From contig OX442424.1 of NCBI GenBank assembly GCA_949361645.1, positions 6,658,978 through 6,722,977 on the forward strand: a stretch of DNA of 64,000 bases, given 5' to 3'. How positions within the stretch are numbered: the first letter of the stretch is position 1; each line of letters starts with the position of its first letter. The stretch is from Spongilla lacustris. Taxonomy: Eukaryota; Porifera; Demospongiae; Spongillida; Spongillidae. Under the pieces are notes generated by a model. That model saw only the letters and a list, made by a program, of their open reading frames with translations, did not search any database and had not been told where the DNA came from. Of this stretch, positions 25,601 to 34,050 are shown one piece after another. The translations under genes and the position numbers were made by a program.

Positions 25601-28600
25601 AATAAAGGTTGCACATATCATCACTAATTTAGAAAATACATTTGTGAATGTAAAACAATTAACTATCTTTTGATTTCTTGTAGTCTTTCAGCCAGTACAT
25701 ACAAATGTATACCGACAGTGCATCAAGACAAAACTTACCAAATGTGTATGATGCAGAACCTGGCTTTGATGCTGTATGGGCATATGCACTAGTCCTTAAC
25801 AAAACCATACAAGGTACTTCTATGTTCATGTATGCTGATAGACTTTGTATCTATATACATGCATGAAATTTTAATTGTTAACCATAAAATTAATGAATGC
25901 ATAACTTTCCATTATGGCCATTGTCATTAAAGAACTAATATTCCATGATACAGATGCTAAAATATATATTGAAATTGTAACAATACTGTTGAATATTTAA
26001 TACGTGACTAATTGTTTGAGTTTCTCATGCAGCTCGATTGCTGAAACATTAGTTTCATTTGATTATTGGTTTCCCAAGTCTTTTTGTATTGCCCATGCTG
26101 TGATACCAACTGCTTTCATACATTCAGATTTGAGAGATGAAACAGCCTTTAACAGGAAGGCAGCTGCTGCAGCCAAACTTCCACCAAATGCCACCTTCTT
26201 TATAGAAAATTTTACATACAGCAACTCTGTGATACTGGAGAGAATGTACAAACACATGTCTAATATCAGCTTTGTTGGAATAACCGTAAGTATTCAAGAA
26301 CTGTATCTTTCCACATGTGCAAAACGCTAAATAGCTGTAGCCTTGTAACAGGACATAATGGTGCATCACATACTGTTAAAGCTCACAGGATATTGATAGC
26401 ATTATGAAACATGCAGTTGTGGTGCATGTACATGTACATGTAGTTGTCAAAGTATGTGTGGCACATTTGACATTTTACCAGATTAGGTGCAACAAGTTCA
26501 TACCATGTGTTTTCTTTGCATAGGGCAATGTGACTTTCAACCCACAAGGGATTCGAATTCCAGACAATGTTAAAATCCAACAGTACAGGTTCAATAGCAG
26601 TAAGCAATGTGTAAATGTCATTTTGTAAAAAAGTATCTTCTAGATGCAACAATCTATCTAGACAGCATAAATTGCAATCTCTGCGCTAGAATAATATTGC
26701 ATGCTGCTGCATGCTGCAATAACTATGAAAAACAATATTAGAAGTCACCAACATGTTGAAAGTAATAGTATATTTAGCATGCTCTAATATCATCATTATG
26801 ACATTATAATTACTTGATCAGGGGAGATTTTACAATGTATGTGCATGTACATTGTGTTAGAATATAAGATGAGTACAGAACAACATTCCCTACATGCAAA
26901 TATTTCTAGCCTGTGACAAACAGGTTTATCATTTTGGCCCTTTCTTCATTTTGTTTTTGAAAATGTATTGACAAATAGAAGTATATGCATGCAGGGATCA
27001 ATATGGTTACTGCATGAATGGAATTTGAAATATATGCAATTCAACTCCAGTGAGGCGGTCTTTTTGTCGGGTCTGTAACTCTTGGCCCCAGCATAGCATA
27101 AACTTCCTTTGATTCTTACATGTAGGTGGTCAGTTGTCAAAATTTGACATAGCATATGTATCACTGAATGCCGGTGGACTGTCAGATGGATTTCATTTTC
27201 TTGATGGAGAGTCAGCTGACACAACATGGCCTTGTAAGTGACTTTTGCCTGATAGGTTTTAACCATTTCCATCCCACAGCTGGTATTCCACATGATGGTA
27301 CTACGAATAAGTCAACTATTACTATTGAACTTTGGATAACTGTTGTTATGTACATTTTGTCCACATGTGGGGTAGTCCTTTCCATTGGATGTTCTATCTT
27401 TGTAGTTGTCTTCAGAAAAAACAAGTAAGTGTTCATTGATTTTTAATAACATAAATACATATACTATACACACAAACACAAAAAGATACAATTGATCTGA
27501 TCATTGGGTGTCTGTTTATTATATACAAGTACATTTGTAGGGTGTCACACAAAAATAAAATTCTTTGGAATGGAAAGAGAAAAATTTCCCAAGATAACTG
27601 TTAAACCAAGCAAAAAATAGTTCAGAATATTGTCTGAGATATAAGCATTTATTGCTCCTCTCGTTTTAAGCATTATTGGTTTGTAGAATTATTATTCTAG
27701 ATAAATAAATGCTCTGAACTGGGCTGGACATGTACCTGCGACTCTTGTATGTGCATGTTTGTATGTATATATGTTTGTGCTGTGTGTGTGTGTGGGAGGG
27801 CAAATAACAGTATACAAGTTTAAAGCAAAATGACCATTGTATCACAATTTTGATAGATTAAGCATATGAATCATATGTATGTGTACATAAACATGCTACA
27901 CAGTATATGTAAATGAGGAATTGTGTGTTAACACTATATCTAGTGGGAGTCAAATGTGTGTTACCTTTGGAGGAACAAATGTTTCCCAAGGGTAACATGC
28001 ACTTGATCATATATACATTAAATATTAATTGGTTTTATCATACTGTCCCCCTCATGTATACTTTAAAAAAAAAAATCTATGGATCGTGAACAACTCTGTA
28101 ACAATGCCTTACATGTACTCTTGTTAGATTCATACGCCTCACCAGTCCTAATCTGACCTACATCATGTGTGGAGGATGTGGGATCTTGTACATATCCATC
28201 TTCTTCCTGGCAGTACAGTCCACAGATGCTACTACAACTACTGTCATATGTAATGTAAGCTCAACTTGAACACCCATTGCACAATCAATCAAATGTCCCT
28301 GGGAAATAATATTTATCATGGATGACAGTGATCATTGTATGATGTTGCTGAATAAAACTGTTTATATACTGTAGATTAGAGTGTGGCTGTGGGCCATGGG
28401 CTACTCTATTGCCTTTGGGCCTGTCCTGGGAAAGATGTATCGCATCTACTACATATTCAACAATTTAAAACCAAATCAGAAAAAGGTAGGGTGGAATTTA
28501 GAAGTATTGTTGTATGTGAACATGTCACTGTGACTAACTACAATTCCAACAAACAGACAGTCACAGATTGGATGCTGGTGACTGCAGTTTGTGTGCTGGC

Positions 28601-29444
28601 AGGTCTTGATGTACTCTTCTTGTTAGTAGTCACTGCATTGCCCCAGTTGAGGACAACTGCTGTTCTCAAGCAAAGTGTTGAAAGCCCAAGTGTCCAGACT
28701 GGCGTATGTTGGTGCCGATTCATGAAATGCAATGTTAACCTTTTATTTTCTCTCATCTTCTAGCCCTTTCTTGATGTAACTATGAATTGTATATTTGTGT
28801 GTGAATCTAAGATAGGATACACTATATGGTATGGGATACTGCTTGGTTACAAAGGCATCATCCAGATAGTTGCAATTCTGCTTGCCTTTGGAACAAGGAA
28901 GGTGAAAGTGAAGGGAATTAATGACTCCAAGTACATAGCAGCCATCATCTACGTCACCTCGATATGCCTTGTGATGATCATGGTCAGCTTTGCCACACTG
29001 GGGGACAGAGTGAACACACTGGCAGCCATATTCTCCTTTGGGTTCTGGTGTGCAGCCACAACAATTCTTTTGCTTGTGTTTTTACCGAAGGTACTCCGTC
29101 AAGCTGTACTGCTACCTACGTAATTTATCTTGCACATTGATCTCCATCTCTTCAGATTTATGCTATGTACAAAGACCCCAAGGGTACAAATATATTCCCA
29201 ACAACAGTTTACTGTACCAATGCAGAACACAACAGTGATACCGTTGCTAATCTGGAAAGACAAATATGTGAATTGAAACAACAGTTGGCTAGTAGGGTGA
29301 GTTTGTATTTATCTGATTAGATCTGTTTACTTGTTATAAAAATTGCAGTTACCAGTAATGGAGGACCCAACGGGTGGTTCTATTAATGCCAGTAAGTTGA
29401 ATGCAACAGAAGTCCACACATCTCCAACTATTGACGAGTGCTGA
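4378..29444 (+). CDS. GABA-B-type class C G-protein-coupled receptor, copy A (complete, 17 exons)
   Basis: Predicted plasma-membrane receptor of 838 residues. The translation starts with a hydrophobic signal peptide, runs through a venus-flytrap (ANF_receptor-type) ligand domain encoded by exons 1-10, passes straight into seven transmembrane segments without the cysteine-rich domain of mGluR/CaSR receptors, and ends in a short leucine-rich coiled coil. Family hallmarks seen: a Cys just before TM3 (VICN), TM3 followed by GKMYRIYYIF, an extracellular-loop-2 Cys (FVCESK), and the TM6 signature NDSKY. All 17 exons join in frame at GT-AG sites with phases 0,0,0,0,0,0,1,0,1,1,2,0,0,0,0,0, and the length is typical of GABA-B subunits. 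Known family role: ligand-gated G-protein activation, often as heterodimers through the coiled coil. The ligand cannot be read from the sequence; sponge GABA-B-like receptors are a large expanded group, so GABA binding is not implied. A tandem paralogue starts at 38249. Confidence 0.9.
4645..5345. other. Intron 1 of copy A, first part
   Basis: No gene. Similar to the start of copy B intron 1 (shared GATT/GCTAGTTCCCTTTCTTTT and CAAATCTTATA blocks near 5190 and 38810). A short GGTACGGTACGG tandem array lies at 5268-5300; related GTGCCGTACCGTGCCG occurs inverted at 8360, so these may be the ends of a host element into which the Tigger copy inserted. Confidence 0.45.
5346..7998 (-). mobile_element. 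Tigger/pogo-type DNA transposon, degenerate
   Basis: The right terminus reads CTTATAAGGAGGGCCGACTG and the left CAGTCTGCCATCCTTATAAG, a 20-base inverted repeat with three mismatches. The left flank is TA (5344-5345); the right flank has decayed to CA. GAGCTTATAAGGA motifs recur just inside both ends. The interior encodes a broken pogo-family transposase on the minus strand. Inserted in intron 1 of receptor copy A and absent from copy B. Confidence 0.75.
5560..7594 (-). pseudogene. Tigger/pogo transposase pseudogene (DDE_1 family)
   Basis: Fragments in several frames on the minus strand match the family in order. About 7594-7316 is a basic N-terminal region like the CENP-B/HTH part. FNFDETGLFY at about 6785-6755 holds the first catalytic Asp. 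NCLMLLDNASSHG at about 6385-6345 holds the second. LFLPPNCTSVVQP then a stop then DPGIIAVFK at about 6275-6190 holds the third Asp immediately after a TAG. Downstream AHYKGKLARYMVQQYN is also typical. Multiple stops and frameshifts make it inactive. Family knowledge: pogo transposases excise and insert at TA sites. Confidence 0.75.
7999..9542. other. Intron 1 of copy A, middle part
   Basis: No supported gene. Holds a degenerate GTGCCGTACCGTGCCGTGCC array near 8360 and otherwise unremarkable AT-rich intronic DNA. Confidence 0.4.
9543..9579 (+). repeat. AATAAA plus poly(A) tract, possible retrocopy 3' end
   Basis: AATAAA at 9543-9548 is followed 10 bases later by about 21 A residues (9559-9579), the arrangement left by a reverse-transcribed polyadenylated RNA. 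The source transcript and the 5' end are not recognised. Confidence 0.35.
9902..10042 (+). CDS. Copy A exon 2: flytrap lobe 1
   Basis: 47 codons, acceptor TTGCAG, donor CAG|GTTGGT. Contains VKVGFIGSGCDDST and ISYFFNLTQ, matching the GABA-B lobe-1 segment around the ligand cleft. A paralogous exon lies at 55703-55843. Confidence 0.87.
10372..10926. mobile_element. Foldback MITE (555 bp palindrome)
   Basis: Left arm 10372-10560 and right arm 10715-10926 are imperfect reverse complements along their whole length, from GTCTAATGTA to TACATTAGAC. Shared inner blocks include TAGAGTTT/AAACTCTA, TTCTTTTTCTCTGGTCCCAA and GCGCGTCAAAGCG. Coding capacity is nil. Located in intron 2 of receptor copy A; copy B intron 2 lacks it. 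Confidence 0.7.
11123..11293 (+). CDS. Copy A exon 3: flytrap domain
   Basis: 57 codons after acceptor CTCATTAG. Choosing this AG over the next one (TCTTTAG) keeps the frame and matches copy B (SSLDCTS versus SSIDCTS). Encodes RYFQILPNDIHLTQAIVEIL and FQWRKLHAIE, the conserved stretch before the hinge. Donor GTGAGT. Confidence 0.85.
11354..11470 (+). CDS. Copy A exon 4: flytrap domain
   Basis: 39 codons (TVDSLISSGQVDNVTHVS) after a 60-nt intron; acceptor TTTCCAG, donor TTT|GTAAGT. The following 13.1-kb intron contains the giant inverted-repeat element. Confidence 0.87.
11521..13500 (+). repeat. Left arm of giant inverted repeat
   Basis: Pairs with 20150-22134 in reverse orientation, with only scattered substitutions and small indels. 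Holds two mirror open frames of 74-75 residues (about 12094-12356) with no recognised domain. Confidence 0.85.
13301..15480 (+). repeat. CA-containing tandem satellite, left block (about six units)
   Basis: Units of about 300-450 bases, each made of a (CA)n-rich segment followed by AATGGATACTCCAAAAACTC, AACCTAAATGTAATACTTTG, GTGTCTGATGCAGTGTCTTA, ATGCATGCAGCTACGCGATA and ATTGTCACACCCCATGCAG. CA segments begin near 13530, 13970, 14428, 14750, 15035 and 15354. Cys/Val-rich open frames here are artefacts of the dinucleotide. Confidence 0.85.
15666..16715 (-). pseudogene. Tc1/mariner-superfamily transposase, two nonsense codons
   Basis: One continuous minus-strand frame of about 349 codons interrupted by TAG at 16200-16202 and TAA at 15846-15848. 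The N-terminal helix-turn-helix region (RRLHLGTGLRRSSVQKML) is followed by a DDE domain: YILWTDEAIFHLDG (first Asp), FVVFQHDGASAHY (second Asp) and WPAQSPDLSPLDFWLWG (third Asp), with 36 residues between the second and third. This is a DDD-type mariner relative. The frame continues past the second stop (LDELRQAITDEM) to TGA at 15666-15668. Apart from the two stops it is well preserved, so inactivation looks recent. Flanking terminal inverted repeats were not identified by eye. Confidence 0.8.
16716..19594. other. Core of giant element, no gene recognised
   Basis: AT-rich DNA with only short open frames and no domain similarity seen on either strand. Not part of the inverted arms. Confidence 0.5.
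19595..20360 (-). repeat. CA-containing tandem satellite, right block (about two units)
   Basis: Same unit as the left block in reverse orientation, with (GT)n at 19617-19670 and 19998-20130 and the inverted unit markers (GCATCAGACACTAATAAGAG, GTAGCTGCATGCATG). Confidence 0.85.
20150..22134 (-). repeat. Right arm of giant inverted repeat
   Basis: Reverse complement of 11521-13500. The terminal GGACACCCGGGT is followed by ATTTTC. Confidence 0.85.
22153..22942. mobile_element. Palindromic (foldback) element 1
   Basis: Arms of about 370 bases mirror each other around about 22535. Termini TGGGTCAGTATCCGCGAAA and (inverted) CGCGGATACTGTCCCA. Shared inner blocks include GCTATATCTTCCGAACG, GGAGTCTTGCAGTTGCTCC, GTTCGATACCCCACCGGGTT, ATAACTTTCGATAGGAGCAA and TTGGCGCGAATCAAGCGGGA. 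No coding capacity. Confidence 0.75.
22943..23690. mobile_element. Palindromic (foldback) element 2, diverged copy
   Basis: Starts TGGGACAGTTCCGCGAAAAT directly after element 1 and carries the same block order (GCTATATCTTTCGAACA, GGAGTCTTGCACATG, CGACCGGGTTCAAATC, GGCGCGAATCGAGCGGGA), again folding back on itself. It is more diverged, and its right end fades near a small Tigger-like MITE fragment at about 23710-23755. Confidence 0.7.
23691..24596. other. End of intron 4 of copy A
   Basis: No gene apart from exon 5 that follows. From about 23880 the sequence again resembles the equivalent intron of copy B (for example ACATGTTAGTTGTAGCAT and AAAGGCGCTTTAG), which delimits the inserted block on the right. 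The CACCGCATAAGTGCATAGG fragment at about 23710 is also found near 59358. Confidence 0.5.
24597..24662 (+). CDS. Copy A exon 5: 22-codon flytrap microexon
   Basis: Short phase-0 exon (NTESRILYLAMYLDDT, then LTVLCE) between acceptor ATTGTAG and donor GAG|GTATGC. Found because exons 4 and 6 lack the strand leading into CEAYRQN that GABA-B receptors have. Copy B has the same 66-nt exon with one residue difference, D to N. Confidence 0.8.
25008..25196 (+). CDS. Copy A exon 6: flytrap lobe 2
   Basis: 63 codons starting AYRQNKIQPLYVLITFGWY and including DGWW, a recognisable GABA-B lobe-2 stretch. Acceptor ACTAAG, donor CTG|GTCAGT (non-consensus +3 C but conserved in copy B). Phase 0. Confidence 0.88.
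25684..25813 (+). CDS. Copy A exon 7: flytrap lobe 2
   Basis: 43 codons plus one base (phase 1 end). Contains EPGFDAVWAYALVLNKTI, the conserved YDAVWALALALN-type helix of class C flytrap domains. Acceptor TTGTAG, donor CAAG|GTACTT. Confidence 0.87.
26128..26285 (+). CDS. Copy A exon 8: flytrap lobe 2
   Basis: Phase-1 acceptor CATTCAG joins to exon 7 and gives DLRDETAFNRKAAAAAKL, then FTYSNSVILERMYKHMSNIS and FVGIT. Donor ACC|GTAAGT. This AG is preferred over the upstream one at about 26032 because it keeps the frame and is conserved in copy B. Confidence 0.83.
26524..26599 (+). CDS. Copy A exon 9: end of flytrap domain
   Basis: Begins GNVTFNPQGIRI and includes KIQQYRFNS, matching the GVSGNVSF and IEQ motifs at the end of GABA-B ligand domains. 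Ends in phase 1 at donor GTAAGC. Confidence 0.87.
27126..27233 (+). CDS. Copy A exon 10: last flytrap strand and juxtamembrane region
   Basis: Encodes QLSKFDIAYVSLNAGG and FHFLDGESADTTWP. Acceptor ATGTAG; the donor leads into a very short 46-nt intron. There are no clustered cysteines, so there is no mGluR-like cysteine-rich domain. Confidence 0.86.
27280..27424 (+). CDS. Copy A exon 11: TM1
   Basis: Encodes a short linker, then the first membrane span (ITVVMYILSTCGVVLSIGC to FVVVFRKNK). Acceptor CCCACAG, donor GTAAGT, phase 2 end. Copy B has an almost identical exon at 63769-63913. Confidence 0.88.
28128..28254 (+). CDS. Copy A exon 12: intracellular loop 1 and TM2
   Basis: Encodes FIRLTSPNLTYIMCGGC then a hydrophobic span, ending VICN with the conserved pre-TM3 Cys. 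SPNL after TM1 is a GABA-B family feature. Acceptor TTGTTAG, donor AAT|GTAAGC. Confidence 0.88.
28375..28485 (+). CDS. Copy A exon 13: TM3 and intracellular loop 2
   Basis: 37 codons: IRVWLWAMGYSIAFGPVLGK, then MYRIYYIFNN. The W..G...AFG...K..R pattern is diagnostic of GABA-B-type receptors. Acceptor CTGTAG, donor AAG|GTAGGG. Confidence 0.9.
28557..28703 (+). CDS. Copy A exon 14: TM4
   Basis: 49 codons after a 71-nt intron: VTDWMLVTAVCVLAGLDVLF and a hydrophobic continuation. Acceptor AAACAG, donor GGC|GTATGT. Confidence 0.84.
28764..29090 (+). CDS. Copy A exon 15: TM5-TM7
   Basis: 109 codons holding three membrane spans. Visible markers: FVCES (loop-2 Cys), YKGIIQI (TM5), LAFGTRKVKVKGINDSKYI (loop 3 into TM6) and LLLVFLPK at the end of TM7. 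Acceptor TTCTAG, donor AAG|GTACTC. Confidence 0.9.
29156..29296 (+). CDS. Copy A exon 16: C-terminal coiled coil
   Basis: 47 codons: YAMYKDPKGTNIF after TM7, then a heptad-like segment NLERQICELKQQLASR resembling the GABA-B dimerisation coiled coil but much shorter. Acceptor CTTCAG, donor AGG|GTGAGT. Confidence 0.85.
29349..29444 (+). CDS. Copy A exon 17: C-terminal tail and stop
   Basis: 31 codons then TGA at 29442-29444, after a 52-nt intron with acceptor TTGCAG. The tail (LPVMEDPTGG to PTIDEC) is short. No RSRR-type ER-retention motif is visible. Confidence 0.82.
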   Translation, partial: LPVMEDPTGGSINASKLNATEVHTSPTIDEC

Positions 29445-29868
29445 AAGTAAAGAAGTACTGATAAAACCAACAATAATTTTTTCATATTCCAGTTGTCTAT
29501 TATTATAGCATGATGCATGATTTTTGATCAAATTACTATATAAATTAGGAATTAGTGCTGTACTTTAGTGCTTTCAGTAGTGATTTAGTGCTGTATTTTT
29601 TTCTATCACTTTAATAATACTGTGAGAAGTACACCTCTAATGACTTCCTTGTAATAAGTTAGCTTGGATATATGCTCCTTGTAGAAGTCACTGTGATACA
29701 CCTAGAAAGAATGCCTCAATCAGACTATTTGAACCTATGCATCCATTCTCTTGTACCAAGAACAAATTCAAAATTAGCGCCACATGGTGAAGTCCTTGTC
29801 ACTGTTGCGTTTTTGAATCAAGGTTGGGAAAGTGGTTAATGTACACTCTATCAGCTTTCCTCCTAGCC
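29445..29868 (+). other. 3' flank / probable 3' UTR of receptor copy A
   Basis: AT-rich sequence after the TGA; no clear AATAAA was found, so the transcript end is unknown. No other gene is seen. Confidence 0.4.
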
Positions 29869-30047
29869 CCGGTGTCGGAGGCATGGCTGTCCCCCTGGAA
29901 AAAGTGTCCCCCCGGACATTCATGCCTAGGCACGACTGTCCCCCCGGACACTGGTGCCTAGGAATGAATGTCCCCTCTAGGCATTATTGTCCCCCCATGC
30001 CGGACATTTTTTCCTAGGCACAGCTGTCCCCCCCCCCATAGCCCGAC

Positions 30048-30220
30048 CTTCGCGTATTGGGTATCTAGCCTATACCTGGATTTGTACACATCTGATAGCG
30101 TATGTGGGCTATACTATTATCACATACAGCCCACATGCGCTATTAGATGCATGGGTACAAATCCAGGTATACCCGACATTCCAATACGCGAAGGTACGGT
30201 CGGGCTACGCCCAACTAGCC
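30048..30220. repeat. 170-bp foldback palindrome
   Basis: Left AGCCCGACCTTCGCGTATTG mirrors right CCAATACGCGAAGGT plus ACGGTCGGGCT. Inner blocks ACCTGGATTTGTAC, ATCTGATAGCG and GTGGGCT also pair. A related single end (GTTGGGCGTAGCC, GTCGGGCTAC) occurs at about 53955, so this is a mobile family. Confidence 0.65.
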
Positions 30221-30617
30221 CCCCTCCACGTTTTCTCGTTTATCATAAACGTTCAACCAAACACTTAGCCTTCCAATCCTCGTAACTGCTCTGCCTCATG
30301 CGTGTATAAACTAATGTTCGCACGCGTCCGTGGAGGTTTCCTTTTAGAACAGCGAGTGTTTCTGGCCATGGACGACGAAATCGTTTTGAACTCAGTTCTT
30401 GTTAAAAGGAAGGTATCCAGGCCAGTTGGATGTTCAAAATATCAGAAACGTTCTTTTAGACGAAAGCGCGTGGAAATTACAAAGTTGACAATGGCGCTCT
30501 TTATTTACAAATTGTTCCAAGATATGAGTGGCGATCAACAGTGATCAAATCGAAAGAAGAGCAGGAAAGAATAATGATAGCTTGCCACGCTTCACCACAA
30601 GGAAAATCGTCAGGCCT
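30221..30617 (+). other. Interior of the CCTAGGCA element, one 80-residue open frame
   Basis: An open frame at 30302-30544 encodes a basic protein (KRKVSRPVGCSKYQKRSFRR) of unknown family. It is not conserved elsewhere in the window and may be chance. Confidence 0.2.
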
Positions 30618-30680
30618 CAGTGGCGTATTTAGGGGGGGGCTCAGGGGGCTATAGCACCCCCCTCCGACCCAAGAATGAAT
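30618..30680 (+). mobile_element. hAT-like MITE terminus
   Basis: CAGTGGCGTATTTAGGGGGG followed by GCTCAGGGGGCTATAGCACC, the same type of end as at 50338. Its right partner was not found. Confidence 0.45.
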
Positions 30681-30787
30681 ATAATTAAAATAATCAAATA
30701 GTGAGTACGCTCATAATTTCCCTTCGAAGGCATATACGTACGCTTTAGCGCGGTATTTTAATTCAATTCACTTCTATTATTAACATC

Positions 30788-30839
30788 ACTATATAAGATT
30801 ACCGTAAAGTCCACTATATAAGATTACCGTAAAGTCCAC
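30788..30839. repeat. Direct duplication of 25 bases
   Basis: CTATATAAGATTACCGTAAAG with GTCCA occurs twice in tandem. Confidence 0.9.
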
Positions 30840-31609
30840 TCTGCCCCAAACGAGCTCGAGTGTATTTTCGTAATCATGCATAAACGCAGCTGCATGCATG
30901 CGTGCCGTTCTTTAAAATCCTGTTGCCTGGAGTACCAGCTTTTTCCTGAAATGCTAGACAGGATGTCGGAAGCGTTAACGATTACGAAGATGCGCTAGTT
31001 TAAAACACGAGACATTTTTTCGTTGGGACATGTATATACATGGTTGGATTCCGTTGACTGTTAGTCGTCTTCCAGCTGAAAAGCGCATTTTAGTTACTAC
31101 TTCGTCAACCACTTGAAGCCAGGTGCTGATTACATGCACTTTTACGATATAAATGGCTCTAAATTTATCCTTGGCATGGATACAGTTTCAGAAGTTTGCA
31201 GATCTTCCATCAGTAGATTGTATCCACAGTATTAAAGCTGCATTGCTGGCAAATGCCAGAGCGCTTATCGGTATTCACAATATACTCGGCGGATCATTTA
31301 GTGTGCTAATGCGCTCTTCGGCGGCTTCTGGATATACAATTATACATGTATATGCATGTACCCTATTAGTGTATGCGCTCGGCGCCATCCTTGGCGATTG
31401 CAGACATTCTTGCCGATTGAGCCGTTGTACATGTATTTCTGTTAAACTATACTGCTGAGTGAGCGTGGTTGCAAAAAATTTCGCGCACTGCGCGCGCTAT
31501 CCATTCGGCACCCCCCTCCTTCAATTTCTGGATACGCGCCTGGGCCTGGCGCGTATCCAGAATTTCAAACCTATTAACATTGTACGTCAATCGAATACGA
31601 GCGGGGGAG

Positions 31610-31749
31610 GGGGGAGGGGGGGGGGGGGGGGATCATGCACTCTTGCGATAGGCCAAATAAGAGCGGAGAGGGGAGGGTATAGGCCAAATTAATACAAGTG
31701 GGGGGAGGAGGGAAGGTTAGTATCAATTAAGTTTTGTAAATATTATTCT

Positions 31750-31781
<32 letters not shown>
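31610..31781. repeat. Poly-G tracts
   Basis: G runs at about 31615-31631 and 31753-31781 (29 G), separated by GGGGAGGAGGGAAGG-like sequence. Confidence 0.9.
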
Positions 31782-31783
<2 letters not shown>

Positions 31784-32569
31784 TCAGGTAACACGGAAAC
31801 CTCTATGGATATGCTCCTGATCGTTGTATAGATATATGCATGCGACCACCATGTATAGAAGCATGACTGTAACTTTGATATTGGGTGTTCACTTACTTCC
31901 AGCAAAGAAAAATCGTACAAAGTTCAAGAGTCAGTTGGCAAAGGTGTTTACAAGGCAAATGGCTCTGCACTGCATGCAGCAAATATCTGTCTGACACATG
32001 AAGCATGTTTTTTTTTTTTGTGATATCATGGTACCAATCATTATTTTATGACCTCACGCGGATACTTGCATGCACACGAATTTTCATATATACGATTTAC
32101 ATTTGTAAACATTTACACAAGAATGCCTTTCCTTGAAATGAGAGCCTTTAGTAATAAATAATTAGCTGCTCTGCACACAACCGAGCGGGCACGCAGACGC
32201 ATGTAAATGTATTAAGATATATATCATGGCATGCATGACGTTTGCTAATACATGCACGTATAAAACGACTAACGCATGTATATCGATCCGATTTGGTTGT
32301 ATTATACTTACGCTTGTACATTCCAGGCCTGTATTTAAAGTGTAGGACATTCTATCCTAGGCACCAGTGTCCCCCCATGGGGGGACACTGGTGCCTAGGG
32401 TAGGACAATTATGCCTAGGCATAAATGTCCCCTGCGGACATATATGCCTAGGCATAATTGTCCGGGGGACAATGGTGCCTAGGAACGAGTGTCCGGGGGA
32501 CAGCGGTGCCTAGGCATGAATGTCCGGGGGGACATTTTGCGGGGGGGACAACCATGCCTACGACACCGG

Positions 32570-34050
32570 TTCATTTACAATACTTCTAAAGTCCATCCTA
32601 CACTTCTATGATTTGGTTTGAAAGTGTTGAAAATATATTAAACTCGACATAATTCAACTTAGAATATGTCATCCACAGTACCTGGATCCAGGTTTACATA
32701 TGGACTTTTAGAATCTTATGATGGATGGTATACACGTGTAGTTTCCTAGCAAAAAAAAAAGAAGATTTTTGTAACAACAGGAGTATATTGTAGTTGTGAG
32801 CCCATCTACCCATACCGGCTTAGCACTAGTTTAATTTTTGTTGTTTCTTGTGTACGGGTAGGCTCTTGTCTTATGGAGACACCTGTAGTGTGCTTTCATT
32901 TTAAATTATGAACTAATGCTGCGGGCCACATGTAGATTTCTAATGCATCATGTTGTGAGGCTCCACCTTAAATCAGGTTTCAATGATACTGGATACCTCT
33001 TTTAAAACACAACCTACAGTTGTAATTACTACCTCTAACCTCACTCTTAAAGACACAAAGTGACACAGCTCTAAGCTCACAACAATTGTAACGAAAGTAA
33101 ACCTTAATTTAACACAGAACTTAAATTCAAAGCACGCACTACAACAATATGCTCAAATTGTTCAGATTACATTACTGGATATCATCTTTAAAATTGGAAT
33201 CTTTTCCAAATCTACAGGTGTATTGTTAAACAGTGACTACATCTAACCTTACTTTTAATAGTTATTACACACACAGCTATATGCTCTTTCAATGAAATCA
33301 CACCTTCACTTAACACAGGTTTTCATAACTCAAACGTTAATACAATTAAAATGGTAGGTTAATTGCAACATTTTCACAGTTAAGCACTCCCTCACATAAA
33401 ATAACCAGGTAGTCTATACGCATAGGCAAAAGTAAACACAGAGCTCTAGAAAGGCTCAAAACTTGACACAAGCACACCTTTCCTAAAACAGCTGTCTTCA
33501 AAATTCATCTAACCTCAATTTAGGCACACCCCGACCTGCGAACTAGCTAATACAACAGGCTTAAACTTAAATCCAATCATTGAAAACCTAGCCAGTGGTT
33601 TGTAACAATAGCTGGCAATTTTTAACAAAAGCACCTCCTCTTATCACAACTGTCTTTTATAAAGAAGAGCCCATGCATACACAAGGAGCAACAAAAATCG
33701 ATCTGGGATGAACATTGAAAGTAAAGCACGTACCCACCTTTCTTTATAACTGCAACCTTTGCTATCATCTAAACCTGCAGGTGTATTTTTAAGCACAGAC
33801 TACCCTTAACCTTAATTGTTTATACAAGCCTATACACGTACGTACAAGTATATGCAAGGTTTGTATACGTTATTGTATGCATTACATGTATACATGTATG
33901 TACACGTATTGTAGCTAGAATACTATCAGTTCTCAAAAACTTAATAAACAGCTCACTGTTTTAGCGTCAACAACAAAATGGCAGCGTTAAAACTTTGAAC
34001 TTGAGCCTGTTTTAGCATATGTTGCCATGTACAGAATATAGTCTTATAGT
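32570..34050. other. Intergenic DNA, nothing recognised
   Basis: AT-rich intergenic sequence between the receptor genes; no open frame of note, no repeat structure apparent by eye. Confidence 0.4.

Larger units (their letters stand above)
29869..32569. mobile_element. DNA transposon with CCTAGGCA-type subterminal repeats (2.7 kb)
   Basis: Terminal inverted repeats CCGGTGTCGGAGGCATGGCT (left) and, inverted on the right, CCGGTGTCGTAGGCATGGTT. Just inside each end is a cluster of a motif of about 25 bases, roughly GTGCCTAGGMAYNAATGTCC then C-run then GGAC, in both orientations: four copies at 29880-30030 and six or more at 32350-32545. Such clusters normally serve as transposase-binding arrays. 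The interior holds a 170-bp palindrome, a nested hAT-like end at 30618 and two poly-G tracts. No transposase is recognised. Confidence 0.7.
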